From Microbulbifer agarilyticus (GTDB taxonomy: Bacteria; Pseudomonadota; Gammaproteobacteria; Pseudomonadales; Cellvibrionaceae), in the NCBI RefSeq assembly GCF_019800665.1, contig NZ_JAHVKO010000003.1, positions 496,001-560,000 on the forward strand: a stretch of DNA of 64,000 bases, given 5' to 3'. This document shows, piece after piece, positions 51,319 to 60,850 of this stretch. Under the pieces are notes generated by a model. It saw only the letters and a program-made list of their open reading frames with translations. It was not told the origin of the DNA and searched no databases. Both the position numbers and the translations under genes were made by a program. Positions within the stretch are counted from its first letter, which is position 1. Every line of letters starts with the position of its first letter.

Positions 51319-52452
51319 ATGCCCGACGTCTCTGCAAGCCCCGCTCGTGTAACACTGTTCGCTACAGGCCTTGCGACGTTAGCGATTTCTGCGCTTTTCG
51401 TCGGCATGGTTCGAGACTTTCTTGTCGCGCTTTTACTTGCTGCAATCTTTAGCGCGATGGCGGCGCCCCTTCAGGCAAAAGTAAGCGCTGCCGTTGGGGG
51501 GCGACAGGGGATTGCCGCTGCCATCACCCTTATCATCTTATTGATAGGCGTGTTGGTGCCGACCCTCGCAATCGTGTTTATCGCCGCAACCCAAGCCAGC
51601 GATTTGGTCGCAGGAATTGGTGGTTTTATTCAGCGGCTGGACACGGACTGGACGACAATCCAGCTCCCCGACTGGGTTCCGTTTCGGGAAAAAATCGAAG
51701 CACTTGGTCCACAGATCGCAGCGAAGGCGGGTGAGCTTGCCAGTAGGTTGGCTTCACTCTTTTTGTCTATCGTTTCTGCGGCCACTAGAGGTACAGCACA
51801 TTTCTTCCTGAACCTTTTTGTCATGGCGTATGCAATGGTGTTTTTTCTGCAGGAGAAGACGACCGTGCTGGCGCAGCTTGCCCGCTATACCGGGTTGACG
51901 ATCGACGCGCAAAATCGCCTGGTCGATAGAGTGGTCTCCGTGAGCCGTGCGACCATAAAGGGGACATTGGTGATCGGGGTTGTGCAGGGTGCCTTGGGTG
52001 GCATTGCTTTTTCGGTCGTGGGCATCCAGGCGGCGGCATTTTGGGGCGTAGTGATGGCCTTCGCCTCGATTATCCCGGCCGTCGGCCCCTCCATCATATG
52101 GATTCCTGCGGTCGTCTATTTAGCATTTGCCGGCGAAACCGTTAGCGCAATCGGACTGGCGGCTTGGTGCGCTATCGTGGTTGGTTTGGCGGATAACCTG
52201 CTTCGTCCATGGTTAGTTGGTCGCGAAGCCAAACTGAGCGACCTGATGGTGCTGATCGGCACTTTTGGCGGTCTTGCCATGTTCGGCGCAGTCGGTTTGA
52301 TCATTGGACCGGTCATCACCGGCGTATTTATTACCGTATGGGACATCTTTCACAAAGCGCTCGCGACCGCTCTCGCCGCTCCTGCACAGTCCTCAGTCGA
52401 GTCCAGTACAGACGGCGGACCATCGGCTGGAAAGCAGCCGGGTAGCGTTTAA
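51319..52452 (+). CDS. AI-2E family transporter (PerM/TqsA-like)
   Basis: Inner-membrane protein of 377 residues with about eight hydrophobic helices. ATG 51319 is chosen because GAGGAG lies ten bases before it; a GTG at 51298 is in frame. The pattern RDFLVALLLAAIFSAMAAPL near the start, a soluble middle segment (about 95-150) and the C-terminal GTLVIGVVQGALGGIAFSVVGI with LADNLLRPWLVG..KLSDLMVLIGTFGGLAMFGAVGLIIGPV fit the AI-2E/PerM family. Members export varied substrates, some acting as Na+/H+ antiporters. It converges on the DigH-like gene with eight bases between stops. Confidence 0.9.
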   Translation: MPDVSASPARVTLFATGLATLAISALFVGMVRDFLVALLLAAIFSAMAAPLQAKVSAAVGGRQGIAAAITLIILLIGVLVPTLAIVFIAATQASDLVAGIGGFIQRLDTDWTTIQLPDWVPFREKIEALGPQIAAKAGELASRLASLFLSIVSAATRGTAHFFLNLFVMAYAMVFFLQEKTTVLAQLARYTGLTIDAQNRLVDRVVSVSRATIKGTLVIGVVQGALGGIAFSVVGIQAAAFWGVVMAFASIIPAVGPSIIWIPAVVYLAFAGETVSAIGLAAWCAIVVGLADNLLRPWLVGREAKLSDLMVLIGTFGGLAMFGAVGLIIGPVITGVFITVWDIFHKALATALAAPAQSSVESSTDGGPSAGKQPGSV

Positions 52453-52460
52453 ATCATGAA

Positions 52461-54044
52461 TTAACGACCAACTATCTGCTGGTCAATTCGCTCACTCTCC
52501 AAGCCATTTCGATCCACCGCGACAACCGCAATGGCTGTGATCTCATCCTGTTGCCTGAATTGATGGCTGAGGATGTCTTTGTTGAAAATCCTGTAGCGCC
52601 ACTTGTTGCCCGCTTGGTAGTAAAGCAGCCAGCGTGCTGCCGCCTCATCACCGCGAGGTTGCCAGCTGACACTCAGCCCGTCGGTGTTTGACTGATAGCG
52701 CACCTCCGGTGGCAAAGGCGCTGCACTGTCCAGCCATGGCGAAGCGGGTACCAGTGCCTGGTGATAGAACACGGTATCTTTCAGCAACTGCGCGAACTTT
52801 GGATTTTCACTCACCGTTTTCACGTTCCAGAAAACCTGGCCGGTTTGCTCTTGCAGCAGTGCACGGGTAAACAGAATCTGGTTGATGATTTCGTCGGTGC
52901 CCCGATTCGTTTCCACTTTATTACTGCTTAAACCTGGCCATAGGTGGCGCTGTTGGTGGTTCTCACCCTGCCACCAGGCCAGCAGCATGGGGTAACTCTG
53001 TTGCACGCGGTTAATGTTCCAGTACAACTGCGGTGTGAAGTAATCCAGCCAACCCTCGTTCAACCAGAGGCGGGCATCGGCATAGAGCTGCTCGTGCTGG
53101 TCAAATCCGGCGATGGTCTCTGGGTATTTGGGGCGCCAGATACCGAAAGGGCTGATACCCACTTTTACATGGGGCTTGATGCGTTTTACTTCGCTGTAGA
53201 TATCTTTGACAAAGCGGTTCACCGCTGCCCGGCGCCAGTCGGATACGCCAAGCTGACCACCCTGCTGCTGGTAGGCGGTGTAGCTTTCGCTGTCGGGGAA
53301 GGGCGCCCCTTCGTTGTAGGAAGGGTAGGGGTAGAAATAATCATCGTAGTGAATGCCATCGATATCGTAGCGCTGCACAATGTCTGTGATGACCGATAGC
53401 GAATGCGCGATGGTTTCTTCGCGTGTGGGTTCCATCCAGTACATGCCATTAGCCAGCTTTGCGATCAGCTCCGGCTTTGTGTTGACGATGGAATGCTCGG
53501 ATACCGGGCCGCCCTGAGTGTGGTGCGCACGGTATGGGTTTACCCAGGCGTGTAGCTCAAGGCCGCGCTGGTGGGCCTGTTCTATCCAGAAGGCGAGCGG
53601 GTCATAGAGGGGCTCTGGGGCTTTGCCCTGTTCACCGGAGAGGTAGTAAGACCAGGGCTCCAACTCGCTGGTATACAGGGCATCGGCCTGCGGGCGGACC
53701 TGAAAAATCACTGCGTTCATGTTTGCCGCAGCAACCTTGTCCAGCAAAGAGATGGCCTCCTGTTGCTGCTGCTCTACCGGCAGGCCAGGCCTACTGGGCC
53801 AATCAATATTCGCCACCGTCGCAACCCAGGCCGCGCGGAATTCTCTCGCCACCGTTTCCCGTTGCGCCCTGCCGTAGTCTGGCAGCTCCTCTTGCTCCTC
53901 TTGCTCCATCGCGACCTGCTTCGGCGTTTCCTGGCCAAACCAGGCCGGGTATTGCCACAGTGCCAGCGCCATCACCGCAATGACGGCGGGGTAGACCCAG
54001 CGGTTAAGGAGCTTTGCCAGCGGGATTTTTTTCGGTAGCGTCAT
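52461..54044 (-). CDS. GHL10 family glycosyl hydrolase, DigH-like peptidoglycan glycosidase
   Basis: Membrane-anchored TIM-barrel protein of 527 residues. An N-terminal helix (about 12-32, RWVYPAVIAVMALALWQYPAWF) suggests an uncleaved anchor. The domain core has REFRAAWVATVANIDWPSR (about 68-86), AVIFQVRPQADALYTSELEPWS, LELHAWVNPYRAHH, DIDGIHYDDYFYPYP and VKVGISPFGIWR, the pattern of GHL10/DUF187. E. coli DigH (YddW) of this family cuts denuded, peptide-free peptidoglycan at the division site. The divergent neighbour encodes an amidase-fold lipoprotein, which could create such denuded glycan, supporting a cell-wall role. Confidence 0.9.
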   Translation of the reverse strand: MTLPKKIPLAKLLNRWVYPAVIAVMALALWQYPAWFGQETPKQVAMEQEEQEELPDYGRAQRETVAREFRAAWVATVANIDWPSRPGLPVEQQQQEAISLLDKVAAANMNAVIFQVRPQADALYTSELEPWSYYLSGEQGKAPEPLYDPLAFWIEQAHQRGLELHAWVNPYRAHHTQGGPVSEHSIVNTKPELIAKLANGMYWMEPTREETIAHSLSVITDIVQRYDIDGIHYDDYFYPYPSYNEGAPFPDSESYTAYQQQGGQLGVSDWRRAAVNRFVKDIYSEVKRIKPHVKVGISPFGIWRPKYPETIAGFDQHEQLYADARLWLNEGWLDYFTPQLYWNINRVQQSYPMLLAWWQGENHQQRHLWPGLSSNKVETNRGTDEIINQILFTRALLQEQTGQVFWNVKTVSENPKFAQLLKDTVFYHQALVPASPWLDSAAPLPPEVRYQSNTDGLSVSWQPRGDEAAARWLLYYQAGNKWRYRIFNKDILSHQFRQQDEITAIAVVAVDRNGLESERIDQQIVGR

Positions 54045-54288
54045 GATTGCCTTATGGGAGTTACATCTTGTTAGTGTTCTGGCCGACCGATGCGGCTAAG
54101 CCCTAGTATCCTAGACCCGCTGTGACGTCTCAATATGTGAGATGGGGGTGTCTAAATTGTGAGTGGGGTTGCGGGTTGGTGTCCACGGAGCCACACATCG
54201 GCGCAAACGATAGAAGGTCACTATCATTTGTGCGGGTATACCGTAACTTAGTCGTTAGATTTTGGATAAAAGCATCGTTGGTACAGGT

Positions 54289-55146
54289 ATGGCTATGCAG
54301 TTAGCGCGCTTAAGCTCTTCATTTTTCATCGTATTGACCCTGTCTCTCCTTCAGGGCTGCGCGGATACGCCCACCGTTATTGAAGCAGATACCACAGTAG
54401 AAACCACGGTCGATATTGGCCCTGTGGTGAAAACGATGGAAGAGGTGGACGTACTGCTGGTGTCTGATCACACCTTGCCGGATCACCTCAACTTATCCAG
54501 CGGCGGGGCGAATGGCGAAGAGCGTTTATTTATTGACCCCACCCTGCAAAGCCTGAATCGCAAGCTGATTAAGCGCGGTCTTAAAACGTATATTCTCAAC
54601 GTTGAAGATATGGTCGCCGGCAAAGATATTCAGAACAAAGGCACTTTTGATGCAGCGTATAACCAGTACGACCAGATATTAAAAGCCGCGGTAAAGCACG
54701 GAGTTACCATCGCTTCAATTCACTATGATGCAGATAAAATCCTTGCCGAGAATTATGGTGAAAATAAAGCCTATGCCAGCGCCGAAGAAGACGGAAAAAA
54801 GTATGGATATATTGGTGGAGTGCAATTAATTCTGGACGAACGGGCCACCAGCGATGCAACGCTCGCCTTGGCGGATCAGATTATTCACCGCGACAATATC
54901 CTGCAGCAGCTTAACGCGGTGGGGTTTCGTATCCGCCCGGGCTACGGAGATAAAGTGCGCTTCCAAAACAACCTGACATTGAATATCGCGGGCCACTCGG
55001 AAGGCGGGGCTTTCTTGCTGGAAATTGCACCGCAAGATCAGGCCGTTCGGCTCTATGGAAGCCCGCAGAAGATCGTCGAGGCGATCGAAACACCCATGGA
55101 CTCCTTGGCAGATACGCTCTACGCGTTCAGAAACGAGACAAACTAA
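54289..55146 (+). CDS. Lipoprotein with N-acetylmuramoyl-L-alanine amidase (Amidase_3)-like fold
   Basis: Lipoprotein of 285 residues with lipobox LLQGC (Cys24). ATG 54289 is given; ATG 54295 has the better-spaced AGG. The body lines up with Amidase_3: an early metal-His region (VSDH, His61) followed by GGANGEER (Glu77 or Glu78), LNRKLIKRGLKTYIL as in the helix after the zinc Glu, IASIHYDAD (His145, matching SIHADA) and GAFLLEIAP (Glu245, matching the catalytic VLVELGF). The family assignment is mine from motif order and is not certain; sequence between motifs is divergent and carries an extra segment (about 150-200). It is divergent from the DigH-like gene, so a joint role in septal peptidoglycan turnover is plausible. 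Confidence 0.65.
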   Translation: MAMQLARLSSSFFIVLTLSLLQGCADTPTVIEADTTVETTVDIGPVVKTMEEVDVLLVSDHTLPDHLNLSSGGANGEERLFIDPTLQSLNRKLIKRGLKTYILNVEDMVAGKDIQNKGTFDAAYNQYDQILKAAVKHGVTIASIHYDADKILAENYGENKAYASAEEDGKKYGYIGGVQLILDERATSDATLALADQIIHRDNILQQLNAVGFRIRPGYGDKVRFQNNLTLNIAGHSEGGAFLLEIAPQDQAVRLYGSPQKIVEAIETPMDSLADTLYAFRNETN

Positions 55147-55172
55147 CTTGAGCTGTGTGAGGTCAGGTAAGT

Positions 55173-55208
55173 AAAAAGGCCCGGTATCTTTCGATACCGG
55201 GCCTTTTT
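55173..55208. terminator. Strong bidirectional terminator between amidase-like gene and ssrA
   Basis: A 16-bp perfect stem (AAAAAGGCCCGGTATC with its complement) has a TTTC loop and T-runs on both strands. It ends five bases from the CCA end of tmRNA and so terminates ssrA as well as the convergent lipoprotein gene. Confidence 0.94.
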
Positions 55209-55212
55209 AATT

Positions 55213-55602
55213 TGGTGGAGATGGCGGGAGTCGAACCCGCGTCCGTCAGCACTCCGCCAGAGGCTCTACATGCTTAGTTCCGTCTATTGATTTAATCCAC
55301 TACAGCCCAACGGGCAGGACGTAGCAGACGATTCTGAAAAAGTTTTAACCGATCTACCTCAGATAAGTGTCACGGCGATCCAGTTCTGTATAACAGCCAA
55401 CAGCGCGGTACTGGAACCTTGCTGAGGGCCGCTAAGGGACGAACCCTTAGTTAGTGCTTCACAAGCTGCTTACGCAGCGAGTTGGGCACCGTAGTTGTCG
55501 TCGTTGGCAACTAATAAAATGCAGCTTTGGATTTACGTGATTCGCTACCCTCACGGCATGCACCCATGGTTTCGTCACCGGCGTCGAATCCAAGTCATCC
55601 CC
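55213..55602 (-). ncRNA. ssrA: Transfer-messenger RNA (tmRNA)
   Basis: Ribosome-rescue RNA of about 390 bases. On the minus strand it begins GGGGATGACTTGG and ends in the T-arm GGTTCGACTCCC and acceptor ATCTCCACCA; the first six and last six stem bases pair with one G-U. The encoded degradation tag, read from 55508 to 55470, is ANDDNYGAQLAA followed by TAA; the AND..Y start and LAA end are canonical, with a GCC resume codon. The gene for its partner SmpB lies about 3 kb to the right. No duplicated 3' end or integrase gene is seen nearby, so no island uses this site in the window. Confidence 0.97.
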
Positions 55603-55639
55603 GGAATCTGCCGCTACGAATATCGTAGGCGTATTAGTA

Positions 55640-55645
55640 ATTATA
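55640..55645 (-). promoter_or_regulatory. Putative -10 box of the ssrA promoter
   Basis: On the minus strand TATAAT lies about 38 bases upstream of the mature tmRNA 5' end, consistent with a short leader removed by RNase P. The -35 element is weak (TTGTGA with 15-base spacing or CTATTG with 18). Confidence 0.5.
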
Positions 55646-55744
55646 CCGGAAGCAGGATTGTCACAATAGGTGTGTTTGCAAAAAGATTGACCGCCGGTTC
55701 TGGGCTGTTCACGCGCTCATGGTGAACTGGCGGGCCTGACTGGG

Positions 55745-57151
55745 TCAGGCCTTTTCGAACAAAGCGATCGATTCCACGTGGGTGGTGTGGGGGAACATGT
55801 CCATGACCCCGGCCTTGCGCAGGACGTAGCCCTGTTGGATCAGTTCTGCGGTATCCCGCGCAAGGGTGGCGGGGTTGCAGGAGATGTACAGGATGGCTTT
55901 GGCGTTGAACTGGCCGATGTTGCGCACCACTTCCAGCGCGCCGTTGCGCGGCGGGTCCAGCAGGATGCGGTCGAAGCCGCCGCGCGCCCAGGGGCTGCGG
56001 GAGAAGTCTTCGGTCAGGTCGGCGGCCTGGAAGCGGACATTGTCGATGCCGTTGGCAGACGCATTTTCCCGCGCGCGCTCGGTGAGTGAAAACAGCCCCT
56101 CCACGCCAACCACTTCCCGCGCGCGGGTGGCCAGTGGCAGGGTGAAGTTGCCGAGGCCACAGAACAGGTCCAGCACGCGGTCTTCCTGTTGTACGTCGAG
56201 CAGTTCCAGCGCCAACGAAACCATCTGCCGGTTGATCTCGAAATTCACCTGAATGAAATCCTGCGGATGGAAGTTCAGGGTCAGGTCGAATGCGGGCAAT
56301 ACATAGTGCAAGCGCGCCGGGCCGGATTCGGGGCAGACCTTGTGCGTGTTGGCATCGCCCTGCTCACCCTGCAGGTAGAGGTGCAGCTGGTGTTGCTTGG
56401 CAAAGCCCAGCCAGCGCTCGCGGTCCTCTTCTGATAACGGCTGCAGGTGGCGGATGACTAATGCGGTGTGATCTTCGCCGGCGGCAATTTCGATATGCGA
56501 GATGTTGCGGCGGCCCTCGCACTGCAGGATGGTCTCGCGCAGCTGCGGAATCAGCGCAGAGGCTTCCGCAGGAAGTACCGGGCACTGCTCGACATCGGTG
56601 AGGTCGTTGGAGCCTTTCTCGCGGAAGCCCAGCACCAGGCTCGCCTTGCCGCCGCTTTTCGGTTTTACGAAACGCACACCGAGGCGTGCCTTGCGGCGGT
56701 AGCCGAGCGTGCTGCCGGTGAGTGGCGGTAACACCTGCTCGGGAGTGGCTTTGGCAAACCGGCTGAGCTGATCCAGCAGGATTTGTTGCTTGGCGTCGAT
56801 CTGCGCGGCAGGAGTCATCTGTTGCAGCGCGCAGCCGCCGCAGACCTCTGCGTGGGGGCAGGGCGGTGTTTGCCGGTCTGGGGAGGCTATCAGCACCTCG
56901 GTGGCCACTGCTTCATCAAACTTGGCGCGGTTGGCGGTATAGCGGATGCGCACCGTCTCACCCGGCAGGGCGTTATCCACAAATACGGTTTTGCCCTGGT
57001 GGCGCGCAATACCGCGTACCTCGTGGCTAAACCGTTCGATCTCTACCTCGGGTGTCGCTTTCGATGGTTTCTTGCTGCCGCCCTGTGGTGGTTTACCGGC
57101 ATTGCGGCGAGTGGAATTGCGGAAGATCGAAGGTGGTTTTCTGGATGGCAT
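55745..57151 (-). CDS. rlmD: 23S rRNA (uracil(1939)-C(5))-methyltransferase RlmD
   Basis: SAM-dependent rRNA methyltransferase of 468 residues. A basic N-terminal tail precedes the TRAM domain (about 35-90, VEIERFSHEVRGIARHQGKTVFVDNALPGETV). The [4Fe-4S] ligands are in CPHAEVCGGCALQQM plus a later Cys. The catalytic domain has VLDLFCGLGNFTLPLA (SAM binding), LLDPPRNGA and ISCNPATLARD, where the Cys is the nucleophile. Its length agrees with the RlmD group rather than RlmC. It is a single gene between ssrA and an NSS transporter. Confidence 0.94.
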   Translation of the reverse strand: MPSRKPPSIFRNSTRRNAGKPPQGGSKKPSKATPEVEIERFSHEVRGIARHQGKTVFVDNALPGETVRIRYTANRAKFDEAVATEVLIASPDRQTPPCPHAEVCGGCALQQMTPAAQIDAKQQILLDQLSRFAKATPEQVLPPLTGSTLGYRRKARLGVRFVKPKSGGKASLVLGFREKGSNDLTDVEQCPVLPAEASALIPQLRETILQCEGRRNISHIEIAAGEDHTALVIRHLQPLSEEDRERWLGFAKQHQLHLYLQGEQGDANTHKVCPESGPARLHYVLPAFDLTLNFHPQDFIQVNFEINRQMVSLALELLDVQQEDRVLDLFCGLGNFTLPLATRAREVVGVEGLFSLTERARENASANGIDNVRFQAADLTEDFSRSPWARGGFDRILLDPPRNGALEVVRNIGQFNAKAILYISCNPATLARDTAELIQQGYVLRKAGVMDMFPHTTHVESIALFEKA

Positions 57152-57202
57152 AAACGCGGCGTCGTTAGACGATAGGTTAGAACGATAACAGTGGGGGAAA
57201 GT

Positions 57203-57228
57203 TTGGGCTGCCGCGGCGGGCAGCCCAA
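57203..57228 (-). terminator. Hairpin between the NSS transporter and rlmD
   Basis: TTGGGCTGCC and GGCAGCCCAA form a 10-bp stem with a six-base GC loop, 45 bases past the transporter stop. A short A/T-rich stretch (AAACTTT) follows on the minus strand, so termination of the transporter transcript is likely. Confidence 0.55.
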
Positions 57229-57272
57229 GGGAATATCAGGAGTATTCTAGGTCAGATAATCCGGACAGGCGG

Positions 57273-58619
57273 TTACAGCACGGTCTGCGCGAAGGCCGCG
57301 AGGATCAGCAGCGGGCACACGATGCGCACGTACCAGGGCCAGACTTTCCAGAACAGGGTGTTCTCGATACCTTCGTGGCCTTCCTGCATTTCCATCAGCA
57401 ACTGGTCGCGGCGCCAGATCCAGCCGGCAAAGATACACAGTGCCACACCCAGCAGCGGCTGACCGTATTCGGTGCTGATGGAAATCACCAGGCCGAACAG
57501 GCTGTCGAAATTAAAGATGATCACGGTACTGATCAGGAAAATAATCAGGCCCATCAACAGGGTGGCGGGCTTGCGCTTCAGGCCCAGACTCTCGATAGAG
57601 AAGGCGACCGGCACTTCCAGCATGGAGATGGAGGAGGTGAGGGACGCGATGCTCATCAGGGCAAAGAAGGCGATGGCCACAAACAGGCCGGTGGTGCCCA
57701 TGCTGTCGAACAGGGCGGGCAGTACCTGCAGGATCAGGCCCGGGCCGGCAATCAGGTCGCCCGCTTCGGAGAAGATCTGGGTGCCTGCGGCCTGGGCCAC
57801 ATACATGGCCGGCAGGATCAGCAGGCCGGCGGTGAACGCGATACCCACGTCGATCAGGGTTACCAGCGCGCCCAGGCGCGGCAAACTTTCTTCCTTGCTC
57901 AGGTAGGAGCCGTAAATCAGCATGGTGCCCACACCCAGCGACAGGGAGAAGAACGCCTGGCCCATGGCCGACAGCAGCAGTTCCGGTGAGAGTTTGCTGA
58001 AGTCTGGGATCAGGTAGGCTTCGAGGCCCTGGAAGGCGCCGGGCTGCGCGAGCACGTACACGATCAGCATCAGCAACAACAGGATCAGTGACGGCATCAG
58101 CAGGGTGGACCAGCGCTCGATACCTTTCTCCACACCGCTGGCAATAATCAGCATGGTGAAGCCGCTGAAAATGGCGGTAAAGGTGAAGTTGCGCGCGGTG
58201 CTGTCACCGGTCATCCAGGCGGCAGCTTCCTTCGCGCCGGCGAGGGTGGCAACCGGGTCTGCCAGATGGGCAACCATCCAGCCGGCGACAATGGCGTAGA
58301 AGCTCAGGATCAGGGAGGCGACGAGAATCCCGCCGAGACCGGTGAGGGTACCGGCGGCGCGGCTGACGGGCCCCGGGGAAATTTCCCGCAACGCTTTGAC
58401 CATGTTGCTGCGCGCGTAGCGGCCGATGGCGAGTTCCGCCATTAGCACCGGGTAGGCCAGCAGGAAGGCAAGTACCAGGTAGATCACCACAAACGCGGCA
58501 CCACCATTGGCGGCGACGTTGGTGGGAAAGCCCCAGATATTACCGAGGCCAACGGCGGAGCCGGCGGCGGCCATCAGGAAGCCAAAGTTAGAACTGAACT
58601 GTCCTCGCGGTGCACTCAT
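57273..58619 (-). CDS. Sodium-dependent transporter, NSS (SNF) family, copy 1
   Basis: Sodium-coupled amino-acid or amine symporter of the LeuT fold, 448 residues with about 11 or 12 helices. The N-terminal GSAVGLGNIWGFPTNVAANGG is the unwound helix-1 Na+/substrate-binding signature; [21 protein letters not shown] (helix 6 region) and SLTSSISMLEVPVAF (helix 8) follow. It lies 45 bases after smpB on the same strand. A second, diverged NSS gene sits on the other side of smpB. Substrate unknown; amino acids are likely. Confidence 0.93.
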   Translation of the reverse strand: MSAPRGQFSSNFGFLMAAAGSAVGLGNIWGFPTNVAANGGAAFVVIYLVLAFLLAYPVLMAELAIGRYARSNMVKALREISPGPVSRAAGTLTGLGGILVASLILSFYAIVAGWMVAHLADPVATLAGAKEAAAWMTGDSTARNFTFTAIFSGFTMLIIASGVEKGIERWSTLLMPSLILLLLMLIVYVLAQPGAFQGLEAYLIPDFSKLSPELLLSAMGQAFFSLSLGVGTMLIYGSYLSKEESLPRLGALVTLIDVGIAFTAGLLILPAMYVAQAAGTQIFSEAGDLIAGPGLILQVLPALFDSMGTTGLFVAIAFFALMSIASLTSSISMLEVPVAFSIESLGLKRKPATLLMGLIIFLISTVIIFNFDSLFGLVISISTEYGQPLLGVALCIFAGWIWRRDQLLMEMQEGHEGIENTLFWKVWPWYVRIVCPLLILAAFAQTVL

Positions 58620-58664
58620 GCTAAATCTCGTCGTTATTGTTCTGTTGTTTTGGTGAGTTGCGGA

Positions 58665-59144
58665 TTAACGGTGGTCGCTGCGCATCAGGCGCTGTTTCTG
58701 GCGGTTCCAGTCCCGTTCTCGCTCGGTCTCGCGCTTGTCGTGGCCTGCTTTACCCTTGGCCAGCGCGATCTCGCACTTGATCAGGTGCTGCTTCCAGTAG
58801 ATTGCGGTGCACACACAGGCGTAGCCTTTCTGGTTGACTGCTGCCACCAGTTTGGCGATCTCGCGCTTGTTCAGCAGCAGCCGGCGGGTGCGGTCCGGTT
58901 CGGTAACGAAGTGGGTCGAGGCGCTGGGGAGCGGCTGAATGCGCGCACCCAGCAGCCACGCCTGGCCGTCTTTGAACAGCACGTAACTATCGGTGAGCTG
59001 GGCCTTGCCCTCGCGGCAGGACTTTACTTCCCAGCCCTGCAGCTCCATGCCCGCCTCAAACTTTTCCTCGATAAAGTAATCGTGCTTCGCCTTCTTGTTG
59101 AGGGCGATGGTGTTTGAGGACGGGGCCTTTTTCTTTTTGGCCAT
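58665..59144 (-). CDS. smpB: SsrA-binding protein SmpB
   Basis: Partner of tmRNA in ribosome rescue, 159 residues. Seen: [40 protein letters not shown] at the N-terminus (OB-fold), the central segment [19 protein letters not shown], and the basic, positively charged C-terminal tail ([25 protein letters not shown]) that mimics codon-anticodon contacts in the mRNA channel. It lies between two NSS transporter genes, 20 bases after the stop of the right one. Confidence 0.97.
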   Translation of the reverse strand: MAKKKKAPSSNTIALNKKAKHDYFIEEKFEAGMELQGWEVKSCREGKAQLTDSYVLFKDGQAWLLGARIQPLPSASTHFVTEPDRTRRLLLNKREIAKLVAAVNQKGYACVCTAIYWKQHLIKCEIALAKGKAGHDKRETERERDWNRQKQRLMRSDHR

Positions 59145-59164
59145 GAATACAACGTTGCCTGAGT

Positions 59165-60583
59165 TTAGAAGAAGCTATACCCGAAGTACTTCTCGGCCAC
59201 CGTGTTGATGAATACCAGCAACAGGATCAGTGGGATAAAAGTACCGAGGGAAAAGTTCACATATTTCTGGGAGAGGGTGCCGGCAAAGCCACTGTCACCC
59301 TCCTGGAGTTCGGCATCAAAGTTGGACTTCTTCCATTTGTAGATCACAAACAGGCAGACCAGCAGGCCGTTCAGCGGCAGGATTGTAGAGTAGAAGATCA
59401 GTTCTACAAGATCAAAGAACGACTTATTTTCACCGGCGATCGATACGAACTGGGTCAGCCAGCCGGCCATGCCGAAAGACATGGCACAGGCGATAGCGAG
59501 TACCAGCTGTGCCGCGGCTACGGTGTAGATGGCTTTCTTGCGCTCCATGCCTCTTTCATCACACAGCGTGGCGACGGGCACTTCGATGATGGAAACCAGC
59601 GAGGTGATGGCGGCAACCAGTACCAGGAAGAAGAATACCGAGGCAAAGGCGCTCGCGCCGAAGTAGCCGATGTTTTCCTGCAGGGCGAAGAAGATCTTCG
59701 GCAGGAACAGGAAGATCATGCCCGCGGACGAGTCGCTCAATTCTGCCGGGTCGATCTGCGGGTTGAAGTGGAAAATCGTTGGTAGGATCAGCAGGCCCGC
59801 GGTGAACGCCACCATGGTGTCGGTGAGCGCGACGGCTTTCGCAGAACCGGGAATCGCGTCCCGCTTCTTCATGTAGGAGCCGTAGGTGATCATGATGCCC
59901 ATACCCAGCGACAGCGAGAAGAAGGCCTGTGCCATCGCGTTGTTCACGACTTCCGCATTCAGCTTGGAGAGGTCTGGGGTCAGGTAGTATTTCACTCCCA
60001 ACATGGCGTTTTCTTGTGAGAGAACGAAGATCACCAGGCCCACCAGCATCACGAATAGCATGGGCATCAGGGTCTTGGCTGCGCGCTCAATACCGTCTTT
60101 TACGCCCATTGCCAGGATGCCGTTAATGATCAGCATCATCACGATCAGATAAACGAACACGATCGGCGAGTTGATAAATTGGCCGAAGTATTCGCCGCTG
60201 GCCAGCTGATCCAGGTTGCCGGTCAGGGTGGCGAGCAGGTAGCCGAGGACCCACACGGTCACCACGATATAGAATACCGCGATCATGAACGGGGTGAGCA
60301 GGGCCAGCCAGCCCGGGATATGCCAGAGTCGGGAGCCGCCGGAAAGCTGGCGGTAAGCGCCCACCGGGTCCTTGTCGGTTTTGCGGCCGAGCGCCAGCTC
60401 CGCCATCATCACCGGCAGGCAAATCAGGAAAACGAAAAACGCGTACACCAACAGAAAGGCACCACCGCCACTTTTGGTTGCGGCCACGGGGAAGGCCACC
60501 AGGTTGCCAATACCGACGGCGGAGCCGGCGGCGGCCAGAATAAAACCGATTCGGGAGCCAAAATGTTCTCTAGCTGCGGACAT
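59165..60583 (-). CDS. Sodium-dependent transporter, NSS (SNF) family, copy 2
   Basis: LeuT-fold symporter of 472 residues with about 12 helices. The signature [24 protein letters not shown] forms the helix-1 ion site; [23 protein letters not shown] (helix 6) and [16 protein letters not shown] (helix 8) are conserved. It is clearly diverged from the copy at 57273, so they are not a recent duplication. It stands between smpB and ratA, which adjoin each other in E. coli, so it interrupts an otherwise conserved order. Substrate unknown. Confidence 0.93.
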   Translation of the reverse strand: MSAAREHFGSRIGFILAAAGSAVGIGNLVAFPVAATKSGGGAFLLVYAFFVFLICLPVMMAELALGRKTDKDPVGAYRQLSGGSRLWHIPGWLALLTPFMIAVFYIVVTVWVLGYLLATLTGNLDQLASGEYFGQFINSPIVFVYLIVMMLIINGILAMGVKDGIERAAKTLMPMLFVMLVGLVIFVLSQENAMLGVKYYLTPDLSKLNAEVVNNAMAQAFFSLSLGMGIMITYGSYMKKRDAIPGSAKAVALTDTMVAFTAGLLILPTIFHFNPQIDPAELSDSSAGMIFLFLPKIFFALQENIGYFGASAFASVFFFLVLVAAITSLVSIIEVPVATLCDERGMERKKAIYTVAAAQLVLAIACAMSFGMAGWLTQFVSIAGENKSFFDLVELIFYSTILPLNGLLVCLFVIYKWKKSNFDAELQEGDSGFAGTLSQKYVNFSLGTFIPLILLLVFINTVAEKYFGYSFF

Positions 60584-60850
60584 AGATTTCTCGCTTGCCT
60601 GTTATTCTTGTCATCTGAGTGATTGCCGTGGCCGCGCTGGGCGCCCCTGAGCCGTACATAAAAAGTACAGGTCCCGCAGGGGCTGGTCTGGGCAAAAAAC
60701 GGTCGAGTCTGCAGAGCAGATAAAGAACGAATTGTTGCAGGATTTATCCGCCTTGAGTAGCTTCGCGGGCGAAATTTGCCTTCTGTATCGCGAGATAGGT
60801 AAGAATCCGGTCTCTATGGCGCAAGCCGTGAGTGATGAAAAAGATACCCG

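Noticed and set aside
31916-55212. Near-identical terminators at 31916-31946 and 55173-55208 (both contain AAGGCCCGGTAT and CGGGCCTTTTTA.TTTGGT), considered as att sites of an island at ssrA
   Set aside because: The match is limited to the hairpin and six following bases, does not include the tmRNA T-arm, and no integrase or tmRNA 3' duplicate is present.
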